7,558 nucleotides of DNA from an uncultured Ruminococcus sp. (GCA_947177375.1 CAMWUF010000038.1:1-7558); one strand, 5' to 3'; shown: positions 1-5,799, counted from the first letter of the stretch. The notes: generated by a model from the letters alone, not told the origin. A program made the numbers and translations.

Positions 1-58
1 CTCCCAGAAATGACAGAAAATCATTGCATAAATATCTTGTTTTTGATGTATCAGACAA
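1..58 (-). CDS. 5' end of a leftward gene, product unknown (partial, TTG start)
   Basis: Only the first 19 codons are in the window, reading (M)SDTSKTRYLCNDFLSFLG and continuing off the left edge. The start is inferred: a minus-strand AAGGAG at 74-69 lies 10 nt before a TTG at 58-56, and an in-frame TGA two codons upstream of that TTG rules out a longer N-terminus. The ATG abutting the AAGGAG (68-66) stops after five codons (MKNFV), so it cannot be the start of a real gene. A good extended -10 promoter lies just upstream, which supports a real transcript. The residues visible are too few to assign a family. A second minus-strand frame is also open here, but its only ATG (24-22) has no ribosome binding site. 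Confidence 0.42.
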   Translation of the reverse strand, partial: MSDTSKTRYLCNDFLSFLG

Positions 59-85
59 AGTTTTTCATCTCCTTTTTTTATTTTT

Positions 86-114
86 ATTATAGCATATTTT
101 TTTAAATTTCGCAA
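86..114 (-). promoter_or_regulatory. SigA-type promoter with extended -10 for the leftward gene
   Basis: Read on the minus strand, TTGCGA (114-109; four of six matches to TTGACA) is followed by a 17-nt spacer and a perfect TATAAT (91-86). TGC directly precedes the -10 box, giving an extended -10 (TGnTATAAT). Transcription would begin near position 79-80, just before the AAGGAG site at 74-69. It is back to back with the rightward promoter at 198-226. Confidence 0.6.
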
Positions 115-197
115 CAGATTTTAAAAAAAAATACGCTTGTAAAAAATATTTTTATAATTTATTATTAAAAATAGATTAAAATAAATATAAAATGATA

Positions 198-226
198 TTG
201 ACAACAGTTAAAAAAAGTAGTATAAT
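198..226 (+). promoter_or_regulatory. Perfect-consensus SigA promoter of the M23-dockerin gene
   Basis: TTGACA (198-203) and TATAAT (221-226) are separated by exactly 17 nt, the full vegetative sigma consensus. The start point is predicted near 233, giving a leader of about 45 nt before the ATG at 278. The DNA around it is extremely AT-rich with A-tracts upstream of the -35, which could act as an UP element (inference). A 9-bp inverted repeat overlaps the -10 box and start point, so this strong promoter may be repressible. Confidence 0.85.
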
Positions 227-242
227 TAAATTATTAATTATA
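221..242. repeat. Hyphenated palindrome over the -10 box and start point, possible operator
   Basis: TATAATTAA (221-229) and its exact reverse complement TTAATTATA (234-242) flank the 4-nt spacer ATTA. The left arm contains the -10 hexamer and the predicted transcription start falls in the spacer, the position expected for a repressor site. Because the arms are purely A/T in an A/T-rich region, chance is a real alternative. Confidence 0.35.
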
Positions 243-260
243 CTGGGATTATTTTTTAGA

Positions 261-266
261 AAGGAG
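261..266 (+). promoter_or_regulatory. Ribosome binding site AAGGAG of the M23-dockerin gene
   Basis: AAGGAG lies 11 nt before the ATG at 278 and fixes that start. No other start codon in this frame has a comparable site, and the encoded protein begins with a normal positively charged and hydrophobic signal sequence. Confidence 0.8.
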
Positions 267-277
267 ATTATTTATTA

Positions 278-2686
278 ATGAAAGTTAAAAATATTCAAAG
301 AAGAGGGATATTAATTATAATATCACTGATAATCATGTTCTGTTATGTGTTTGTGATGGGATGTCAAGTATTAGAAGCAAAAGCAGCGGCAACAAAAACA
401 GCAGTCTTTCCTGTCAATAATAACTGTGTAGTAGGTTTCGTGTATGGTTATTCTGAATCCTATGGTGGCACACATAAAGGAATTGATTTGCATGATAAAA
501 AAGGAGATGATACTGTTTATTGTGCCGTTTCGGGTACAGTATATGGTACTAATAATCAATGCCAACATATTAGTAGTTGGAATAGTAATAGTGCTGATTA
601 TGGAAAATGCCCCCAAAGTCATATTAATACATGGGGAAATTCAATTTATATTAAGGGCGATGATGGGTGGTATTATGTCTATGGACATCTTAAATATAAT
701 TCTATCAAAGTAGAAAAAAATCAGCGTGTGACAGCTGGACAACCACTTGCTACAATTGGTTCATCTGGTGCATCAACTGGTTATCATCTGCATTTTGAAG
801 TGCGTACAAAATGGGGAGATAGTTCAAGTACTGTCAATGTTAATAAAGGTGTTGTATTTAATTATACAAATGGACCTTATGGAAAAAGCGACCCTTATCA
901 ATATGAAACTATGACTGCTGGTGTATATTTATTAAAAAATGTTGGTACTGGAAAATATATGGCAGTTTCCGAAGCAAAGGCAGTAAACAAGCAAGATATT
1001 ATTATTGCAGCAAAGAAATCTACAAAAGATTATCAGTTTAAATTATCAGGTGGTACAGAAAATTATTTGTACTCACAGATAGATAATAAATTCGTTGTGA
1101 ACCCATTTAGTGATACTCCTAGCAATGGTACAAATATTAATCTTTACGAAAAATCAAGTGATAATACACAAACATATAAATTTGAAAAAGTAACAGATGG
1201 TTATATTATTCATAGTGTATATGCTCCAGATTGTGTTCTTACAGTAAATAGTTCTAATAGTGTGCAGTTGGCAACACGTTCTGACACAAAAAATCAAATT
1301 TGGGTACTTGAAACACCTGTCTCTTCGCTTAGTAATATTACAGTAGAAAATGTAAAGAAAACAGATTATTACATAGGTGAAGCATTTGATACAGACGGAA
1401 TTAAAATTACTGCTAAATATGAAGATGGTAGCACAAAGGATATTACTGCAAGTGCAAAAATAGAATATGATTTTTCAACAGCAGGTACTAAGAAAGTAAT
1501 ATTTAATTATACTGAAAATAATATTACAAAAACAACAGAATTAGCAGTAACAGTAAAAGAAATCCCAACAGGCTTTTTTGCAGGAAGTGGCACACAGAAT
1601 GACCCGTTTTTAATTCAAAATAAAGCTGATCTTGAAAAAATGCGTGATCTGGTAAATAATACTGCGTATAATCCAGTATATGGCAGAGCTTATTATTTGC
1701 AAACTGCTGATATTGATCTTGAAAATGAAAATTGGGTGCCAATTGGATTAGGATTTGATGGCGACGATGGACATGGTGATTATAATTATAAAACACGAAT
1801 GTTCTATGGTGTGTATGATGGCAATGAACACTATATTAAAAATCTTAATGTAGATGGTACATGGGTAAATGCTGGGCTGTTTGGTGTATTGCGTGAAAAC
1901 ACTTGCGAAGTACGTAATGTTGTTGTCACTGGACAAGTAAAAACTTCTGATGCAAATGCTGGAGGAATTGTAGGGCAACAACAATATTCTGCTCGAATTG
2001 AAAATTGTGCTTTTATTGGTGATGTAAGTGCAAATGCAATTGCTGGAGGTATTACAGGATATCTCTATAATGGCACTTCAAGACAGGATAATTTCTGTAT
2101 TGCTAATTGTTATCATATGGGAAGTGTAAATTCTGATGCATATGCTGGCGGTCTTGTAGGAAAGATATTATTTAATCAATATGGCAATGAGCAATTTTAT
2201 GCAACAATTGAAAATAGCTATCAAGCAAATGGTAAAATTTCTGGAAATACAATTGCTGGTGCAATTTGTGGTGCAGTTATTCGCAATGATAATACCACTT
2301 GCAAAGCTAATATTATTAATTGCTTCGCAGGAACAGATTGTGCGGCAAATGTTGGTGTAAAAGATGCTACTGTTGATACTTCTATGCTAAAATCTATTAG
2401 CGATATGAAAAAACTTGCATTGGATATGGGAGCTCCATTCGCTGATCATAGTGATAGTCAATTATATGATGGCTATACAATCTTTGCTTGGCAAATAAAC
2501 CGTTCGTTAGGAGATATTAATTTAGATGGCGAAGTAGATGTTACTGATATTATTATTCTTCAAAAATGGCTTCTTGCTGTTCCGGATACACAGCTTGCTA
2601 ACTGGAAAAACGCTGACCTCTGCGAAGATGATAAGCTTACTATATTTGACTGGTGTTTATTAAAAAATAAACTTCTAGAAAAATAA
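278..2686 (+). CDS. Secreted multidomain M23 metallopeptidase with ricin-like, Ig-like, GLUG and dockerin domains
   Basis: An 802-residue extracellular protein. Residues 1-38 are a signal peptide: a basic start, hydrophobic core 11-28, and a likely signal peptidase I site near AKA/AA at 35-37. A VMGC at 26-29 resembles a weak lipobox. Residues 45-200 are an M23 (LytM/lysostaphin-like) zinc endopeptidase, with HxxxD (H66, D70), YGHL (H137) and HLH (H170, H172), so the zinc ligands and catalytic His appear intact; the family cuts peptidoglycan cross-bridges. Residues 95-119 look like an insert with paired cysteines (C95, C111). Residues 214-345 resemble a ricin-type beta-trefoil carbohydrate-binding module. 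Residues 351-428 are a bacterial Ig-like domain (YxxGExFDTDGIKITAKYEDG pattern). Residues 435-690 form a beta-helix with GLUG motifs. Residues 745-802 are a type I dockerin. The gene stands alone with its own promoter and terminator. Inference: a wall-active enzyme or adaptor attached to a cohesin-bearing scaffold. Confidence 0.9.
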   Translation: MKVKNIQRRGILIIISLIIMFCYVFVMGCQVLEAKAAATKTAVFPVNNNCVVGFVYGYSESYGGTHKGIDLHDKKGDDTVYCAVSGTVYGTNNQCQHISSWNSNSADYGKCPQSHINTWGNSIYIKGDDGWYYVYGHLKYNSIKVEKNQRVTAGQPLATIGSSGASTGYHLHFEVRTKWGDSSSTVNVNKGVVFNYTNGPYGKSDPYQYETMTAGVYLLKNVGTGKYMAVSEAKAVNKQDIIIAAKKSTKDYQFKLSGGTENYLYSQIDNKFVVNPFSDTPSNGTNINLYEKSSDNTQTYKFEKVTDGYIIHSVYAPDCVLTVNSSNSVQLATRSDTKNQIWVLETPVSSLSNITVENVKKTDYYIGEAFDTDGIKITAKYEDGSTKDITASAKIEYDFSTAGTKKVIFNYTENNITKTTELAVTVKEIPTGFFAGSGTQNDPFLIQNKADLEKMRDLVNNTAYNPVYGRAYYLQTADIDLENENWVPIGLGFDGDDGHGDYNYKTRMFYGVYDGNEHYIKNLNVDGTWVNAGLFGVLRENTCEVRNVVVTGQVKTSDANAGGIVGQQQYSARIENCAFIGDVSANAIAGGITGYLYNGTSRQDNFCIANCYHMGSVNSDAYAGGLVGKILFNQYGNEQFYATIENSYQANGKISGNTIAGAICGAVIRNDNTTCKANIINCFAGTDCAANVGVKDATVDTSMLKSISDMKKLALDMGAPFADHSDSQLYDGYTIFAWQINRSLGDINLDGEVDVTDIIILQKWLLAVPDTQLANWKNADLCEDDKLTIFDWCLLKNKLLEK
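1868..2347 (+). repeat. GLUG-motif repeats within the M23-dockerin protein
   Basis: Five diverged copies of a Gly-rich motif recur every 28-37 residues: AGLFG at residue 532, AGGIVG at 561, AGGITG at 589, AGGLVG at 623 and AGAICG at 660. Each is followed by a short strand such as IENCAFIGDV or IANCYHMGSV. This is typical of GLUG repeats, which build right-handed beta-helical adhesin or surface domains. Several copies carry a Cys before the aromatic residue (C577, C611, C682). Confidence 0.7.
2510..2683 (+). other. Type I dockerin module (C-terminal 58 residues of the M23 protein)
   Basis: The first calcium loop is canonical: D746, N748, D750, D754 and D757 occupy positions 1, 3, 5, 9 and 12, followed by the helix IIILQKWLL. 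The second loop has D780, C782, D784, T788 and D791, with Cys in place of Asn/Asp at position 3 and Asp in place of the usual Gly at position 6. Dockerins bind cohesin modules of cellulosome scaffolds or surface proteins. The linker and second-loop wording (VPDTQLANWKNADLCED) resembles Ruminococcus dockerins as I remember them. Confidence 0.85.
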
Positions 2687-2698
2687 AATTAAAATAAT

Positions 2699-2733
2699 TC
2701 TCCCTTGCTTTGCTAGACAAGGGAGATTTTTTT
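2699..2733. terminator. Rho-independent terminator, probably bidirectional
   Basis: A perfect 9-bp stem, TCTCCCTTG (2699-2707) with CAAGGGAGA (2718-2726), closes a 10-nt loop and is followed by seven T (2727-2733). It ends the rightward M23-dockerin gene 12 nt after its stop. On the minus strand the same hairpin follows the CYTH stop codon almost immediately and runs into a T-rich tail (ATTATTTTAATTTT), so it probably terminates the leftward operon too. Confidence 0.88.
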
Positions 2734-3247
2734 AAATTTCTTCAGGGAATTTTAACACAAGAGATAACTCAAAATTGCTATAGCCTTTTTGATCTGTCAC
2801 ATCTGCAATAATTTTTACCCAGTCAGGAAGTTTTACAGGCATGTTAATATCTGGTAATTCAATTTCTAAAGTCGCAAGATTTTTACTAAATTGATAAATA
2901 TCCAGCTCCAGCATTTGCGTTTTATAAGCAATACAGTAGCGAATTTTTTTTACTGGTTTATGATTTGGGTCAGCTTCTTGCAAAAGCTTCTGGTACTCAG
3001 ATTCAGAAATGTCACTTTCAAGTTCGATACGTTCACCAAAGCCGATTTTCTTCTTTTGTGTGTAGGTATAGCTAACATTATTTTTAATGCCACGCTTTCT
3101 CACTCGTCTTGTAAACCCATTTTCATTCTGAATCAAGTACACTTGTGTAATTTCTGTAAAGCTACAATTCGGCAGATTTTCTAAAAAATTTTTATCTGGG
3201 CAAGCAATTAAAAATTTTCTTTCAATTTCTTTTGGCATATCTTGCAT
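2732..3247 (-). CDS. CYTH-domain protein / triphosphate tunnel metalloenzyme
   Basis: A 171-residue cytosolic enzyme of the CYTH superfamily, which includes class IV adenylate cyclases, thiamine triphosphatases and bacterial inorganic tripolyphosphatases. The N-terminal signature ExExK is present as E7-I-E9-R-K11. Further tunnel residues are the basic pair R48/R50 in TRRVRKR, K65-K67, E75/E77 in ERIELE, R103, E114/D116 in LELDIY, and the late acidic strand LEIELP (E128, E130). The length is normal for a stand-alone bacterial CYTH protein. The start at 3247 is preferred over M4 because AAGGAAG lies 6 nt before it, inside the end of the thioesterase gene 4 nt upstream. It is the last gene of the leftward operon. 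Tripolyphosphatase is more likely than cyclase (inference from clostridial relatives such as the Clostridium thermocellum enzyme); sequence alone does not decide the substrate. Confidence 0.88.
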   Translation of the reverse strand: MQDMPKEIERKFLIACPDKNFLENLPNCSFTEITQVYLIQNENGFTRRVRKRGIKNNVSYTYTQKKKIGFGERIELESDISESEYQKLLQEADPNHKPVKKIRYCIAYKTQMLELDIYQFSKNLATLEIELPDINMPVKLPDWVKIIADVTDQKGYSNFELSLVLKFPEEI

Positions 3248-3251
3248 AAAA

Positions 3252-3641
3252 TTACTTCCTTAAATTAGTTTTACTTTGAAATTTTTCAGAGTCCACAACA
3301 AAACGCTTGTGTACACCATGACCGATTTCACTAATTTCATCATGTGCAGTTACTTTCAAAGTAATTTCACGACCATTGACAGCAATAATTTCCGCTTCTG
3401 CTGTAACCGTTACACCTTTTGGACTGGGAGCTGTGTGTTCAATATGTAAAGAAGTTCCCACAGTTGTTTCATCTTCTTCTAAAAACTGCGAAATCGCATT
3501 GCAAGACGCTTCTTCCATTAATGCACACATGGAAGGTGTTGCAAATACTTTTAAAGACCCACTGCCAACAGCAATTGCTAATTTATCCGTTGTTACTTTT
3601 GTGTAGACTTCTGCTTTTTGACCAATTGCAATTTCTTTCAT
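3252..3641 (-). CDS. FlK-like hotdog-fold acyl-CoA thioesterase
   Basis: A 129-residue single hotdog-domain protein related to the fluoroacetyl-CoA thioesterase FlK of Streptomyces cattleya. The FlK active-site residues, as I recall them (T42, E50, G69, H76), have counterparts here at identical spacing: T35 in VFATP, E43 in ALMEEA, G62 in TVGTSL and H69 in IEHTAPSPKG. The C-terminal half (AHDEISEIGHGVHKRFVV) also follows the family. Members hydrolyse short acyl-CoA thioesters; most bacteria carrying them meet no fluoroacetate, so another substrate is likely. The gene has a good AAGGAGAG site before its ATG. It lies 26 nt after the HD nucleotidase gene and 4 nt before the CYTH gene, and its 3' end holds the latter's ribosome binding site. 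Confidence 0.85.
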   Translation of the reverse strand: MKEIAIGQKAEVYTKVTTDKLAIAVGSGSLKVFATPSMCALMEEASCNAISQFLEEDETTVGTSLHIEHTAPSPKGVTVTAEAEIIAVNGREITLKVTAHDEISEIGHGVHKRFVVDSEKFQSKTNLRK

Positions 3642-3667
3642 AAAAATTCTCTCTCCTTAATATATAA

Positions 3668-4261
3668 TTATAATAACATTCCCTCCTGTTTGGCTAGTGC
3701 AATAATTTCTTGTGCCAATTCATAAATATTATCACTGCCGTCTTGTGTAATAGGCAAATTGCGTTGTTCTACCTGTTCAGCATGAATTGCATGCTTTTTC
3801 CAAGAAATACCGCCTTTTTGATAATTTAATAACATGGGCTGAATCCTGTCTAATGCATTTGCAAATTTAGATTCTGGTGTTTTTCTTTCTTCAAATTCGT
3901 TCCATAAGGCAGAATATTCTTCTTTCTGGTCTTCAGGCAGAATTGCAAAAATTCTATCTCTTGCTTTTTGTTCACGTTCTGCTTTGTCCTGATAGCCGAC
4001 ACTGTCATAACAGTAAGTATCACCTGCATCAATTTCTACCACATCATGAATTAATACCATTTTGACAGCATGCAAGATATTAATTTCTTCTTTGGCATGT
4101 TCTGCCAGAATACAAGCCATTATCGCTAAATGAAAACTATGTTCTGCATCATTTTCAGGTCTGTCCTCATGTAATACAAGTGTCTGTCGATAAATATTTT
4201 TCATTTTATCTAATTCTAATAAAAAAGCAATCTGTTTAGAAAATCTATCTTGCATCATCAT
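3668..4261 (-). CDS. HD-domain hydrolase of the YfbR/HDDC2 5'-nucleotidase type
   Basis: About 195-197 residues, one HD domain over nearly the whole length. Metal and catalytic residues are visible: H42 in AEHSFHLA, H73-D74 in LIHDVVEIDAGD with E77, and D139 in ALDRIQP (numbered from the GTG at 4264). AEHSFH, LIHDxVE and the late LDR are typical of the family of E. coli YfbR and human HDDC2, which removes phosphate from deoxynucleoside monophosphates; substrate here is inferred. The start is ambiguous: the sequence reads GTGATGATGATG at 4264-4253, where the first GTG and ATG overlap the TGA of the GH3 gene. A GGGGTGA (4267-4261) partly matching the 16S tail overlaps the first start codons. 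I chose the ATG at 4261, which shares one base with the upstream stop (TGATG), implying translational coupling. Confidence 0.87.
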   Translation of the reverse strand: MMMQDRFSKQIAFLLELDKMKNIYRQTLVLHEDRPENDAEHSFHLAIMACILAEHAKEEINILHAVKMVLIHDVVEIDAGDTYCYDSVGYQDKAEREQKARDRIFAILPEDQKEEYSALWNEFEERKTPESKFANALDRIQPMLLNYQKGGISWKKHAIHAEQVEQRNLPITQDGSDNIYELAQEIIALAKQEGMLL

Positions 4262-5796
4262 CACCCCAAAAGATTTAATTTTTGTTTTTCCAATAAAATT
4301 TTTTCTACACTTTGATTAATTCTAGCTTCTGAAATTTGCCCAGAATAAACAGCATTTTCCAAAGCTTGTACAGAAGCCGTTAAATCTGTCGGAATTAAAA
4401 TAATATCAACACCAGCCTGAATGGCAAGTACAGCAGAATCGGCAGGAGAATAACGACCAGAAATTGTATTCATGGCAAAAGAATCAGTAATAATAATACC
4501 GTCAAAATTTAATTCATTGCGAAGTAAATCTGTACAGACTGTATAAGACAAGCAAGACGGAAGATTATCACCAATGCTAGTTACAATCTGATGACTTACC
4601 ATGACAAAATCAGCACCAGCATTAATCCCAGATTGAAACGGTACAAATTCTTCTGTTCGAAGCTGTTCTAATGTTCTGTCAATATAAACAGCATCATCAT
4701 AGTGTGCATTGCCGTTTTCAGCTCCCAATCCTGGAAAATGCTTTAAAGTAGCAGCAACGCCTGTACTTTGCAGACCCTGCACAACACCAGAAACCATATT
4801 GCCAGTAACTTCGGGATTATCACTGAAAATTCTGTTGCCTAATTCATTGCCAGAATTTAAATTTACATCAGCGACTGGTGCAAAATCTAAATTAAATCCA
4901 AATTGGGAAATACCCATGCCAAGTGTTTGCCCAATAGAAACTGCTTCATTGAAATCATTGCGCTCACCATAAGTTGCCATAGGAGACAAAGCCGTTGAGC
5001 CTAATTTTTTTGCACAACGTGCGACAAGTCCGCCTTCTTCGTCTATCGCAAGAAATAAGCCGATTCCTGATTGTCTTGCATATTGCTGTGAATTAGATAA
5101 CATCATTGTTGTCTGATTAGAATCTATTAAATTATCTGCAAAATAAATCAATCCGCAAACAGGTTGGGAAATTAATGCATTTTGCGTTTGTTCATCAGCA
5201 ACTGTAACAGTCCCAGAATTTAAAAGCGTTTCAGGTGTGACAATAAACAACTGATAAATTTTTTCTTCCAGTGTCATCATGTCCATAATTTCCTGAACTG
5301 TACCAGATTTAAATATTACTTCTGTTGTAGGTTCTGTTGATTCTTCTGTAGGATTTGTTGTTTCAATCATAGAGTCTGTAGGAGTTGTTACATTAACAGT
5401 TTCTGTAAAAGTCGTAGTTGAAGAAGTTGTAGATTTTGTAGATTTAGAATTAGAACCTGTGCTATTTTTGACAGTATAATTATGAATATTGATTGTTTGA
5501 TTTGCAGAAGTATTTACTGTGGCAGTATCAGTATGAATCATACTTGTCTGTTGACTTGTTTGAGAAGTATTAGTAATTTCTGTAATAGCCCTATTAGTTA
5601 AAAATGTTCCCACAGTAGATTCTGCTATTCCAGTTATAAAAGTTGTTGATTCTGTGGGAATTTCAGTAAATAATTCTGATTCTGTTGTGACAACAGAAGT
5701 AAATTCTGTTTCAATTGTAACCTGTTCAGATTGTTTTCCACAACCTGACAGGATACAACACAGCAATAATAATATAATAATTTTTTGGGGCTTCAT
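4261..5796 (-). CDS. GH3 family beta-N-acetylhexosaminidase-like lipoprotein (NagZ-related)
   Basis: 511 residues. The signal peptide ends in a clear lipobox, LSGC, with the lipidated cysteine at C19, so it should be anchored on the outer face of the membrane. Residues 27-160 are a Thr/Ser-rich linker, followed by a GH3 catalytic barrel (about 165-511). Motifs: AIDEEGGLVAR (250-260), FAPVADVN (305-312), LKHFPGLG (351-358), and IITDSFAM with D438 as the expected nucleophile. NagZ-type GH3 enzymes remove N-acetylglucosamine from muropeptides or chitin-like chains. The usual KHFPGHG...DSH loop is altered here: GLG replaces GHG, and NAH (363-365) stands where D-x-H is expected, keeping the putative acid/base H365 but not its Asp partner. 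An AAAGG lies 11 nt before the ATG inside the 3' end of proS, 3 nt upstream. A role in wall turnover is likely; exact specificity is open. Confidence 0.87.
   Translation of the reverse strand: MKPQKIIILLLLCCILSGCGKQSEQVTIETEFTSVVTTESELFTEIPTESTTFITGIAESTVGTFLTNRAITEITNTSQTSQQTSMIHTDTATVNTSANQTINIHNYTVKNSTGSNSKSTKSTTSSTTTFTETVNVTTPTDSMIETTNPTEESTEPTTEVIFKSGTVQEIMDMMTLEEKIYQLFIVTPETLLNSGTVTVADEQTQNALISQPVCGLIYFADNLIDSNQTTMMLSNSQQYARQSGIGLFLAIDEEGGLVARCAKKLGSTALSPMATYGERNDFNEAVSIGQTLGMGISQFGFNLDFAPVADVNLNSGNELGNRIFSDNPEVTGNMVSGVVQGLQSTGVAATLKHFPGLGAENGNAHYDDAVYIDRTLEQLRTEEFVPFQSGINAGADFVMVSHQIVTSIGDNLPSCLSYTVCTDLLRNELNFDGIIITDSFAMNTISGRYSPADSAVLAIQAGVDIILIPTDLTASVQALENAVYSGQISEARINQSVEKILLEKQKLNLLG
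5317..5718 (-). repeat. Thr/Ser-rich low-complexity linker in the GH3 lipoprotein
   Basis: Residues 27-160 of the lipoprotein are dominated by Thr, Ser, Glu and Asn with almost no hydrophobic core. Short motifs such as TEST, TTES and TSST recur, most densely at 112-140. On the DNA this shows as recurring TTCTGT/GATTCTG words. The stretch probably acts as an extended, possibly glycosylated stalk that lifts the catalytic domain from the membrane into the wall (inference). Confidence 0.75.
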
Positions 5797-5799
5797 AGA

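Noticed and set aside
66..68. Minus-strand ATG as the start of the leftward gene
   Set aside because: It abuts the AAGGAG with no spacing and the frame stops after five codons. TTG at 58-56 is the better start.
120..180. Small RNA or riboswitch in the A/T-rich divergent region
   Set aside because: The sequence is almost pure A/T with only weak self-complementary runs such as AAAATATTTTT. I see no stable stem, conserved aptamer or terminator.
354..364. Lipoprotein processing of the M23-dockerin protein at C29 (VMGC)
   Set aside because: The motif is a poor lipobox, and an AKA-A signal peptidase I site follows closely. A dockerin-borne protein is expected to be released rather than lipid-anchored, though this is not fully excluded.
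371..622. Open frames opposite and inside the M23-dockerin gene (also 444-713, 1524-1796, 1748-1984)
   Set aside because: They overlap a gene with clear domains, have no ribosome binding site or recognisable domain, and are low-complexity shadows of AT-rich coding sequence.
4709..4972. Rightward 87-codon frame inside the GH3 gene
   Set aside because: It is antisense to conserved GH3 motifs, with no Shine-Dalgarno and no recognisable protein features.
5317..5718. CRISPR or tandem DNA repeat suggested by recurring TTCTGT/GATTCTG words
   Set aside because: The words are irregularly spaced and explained by Thr/Ser/Glu codons of a low-complexity linker. There are no regular repeat-spacer units.
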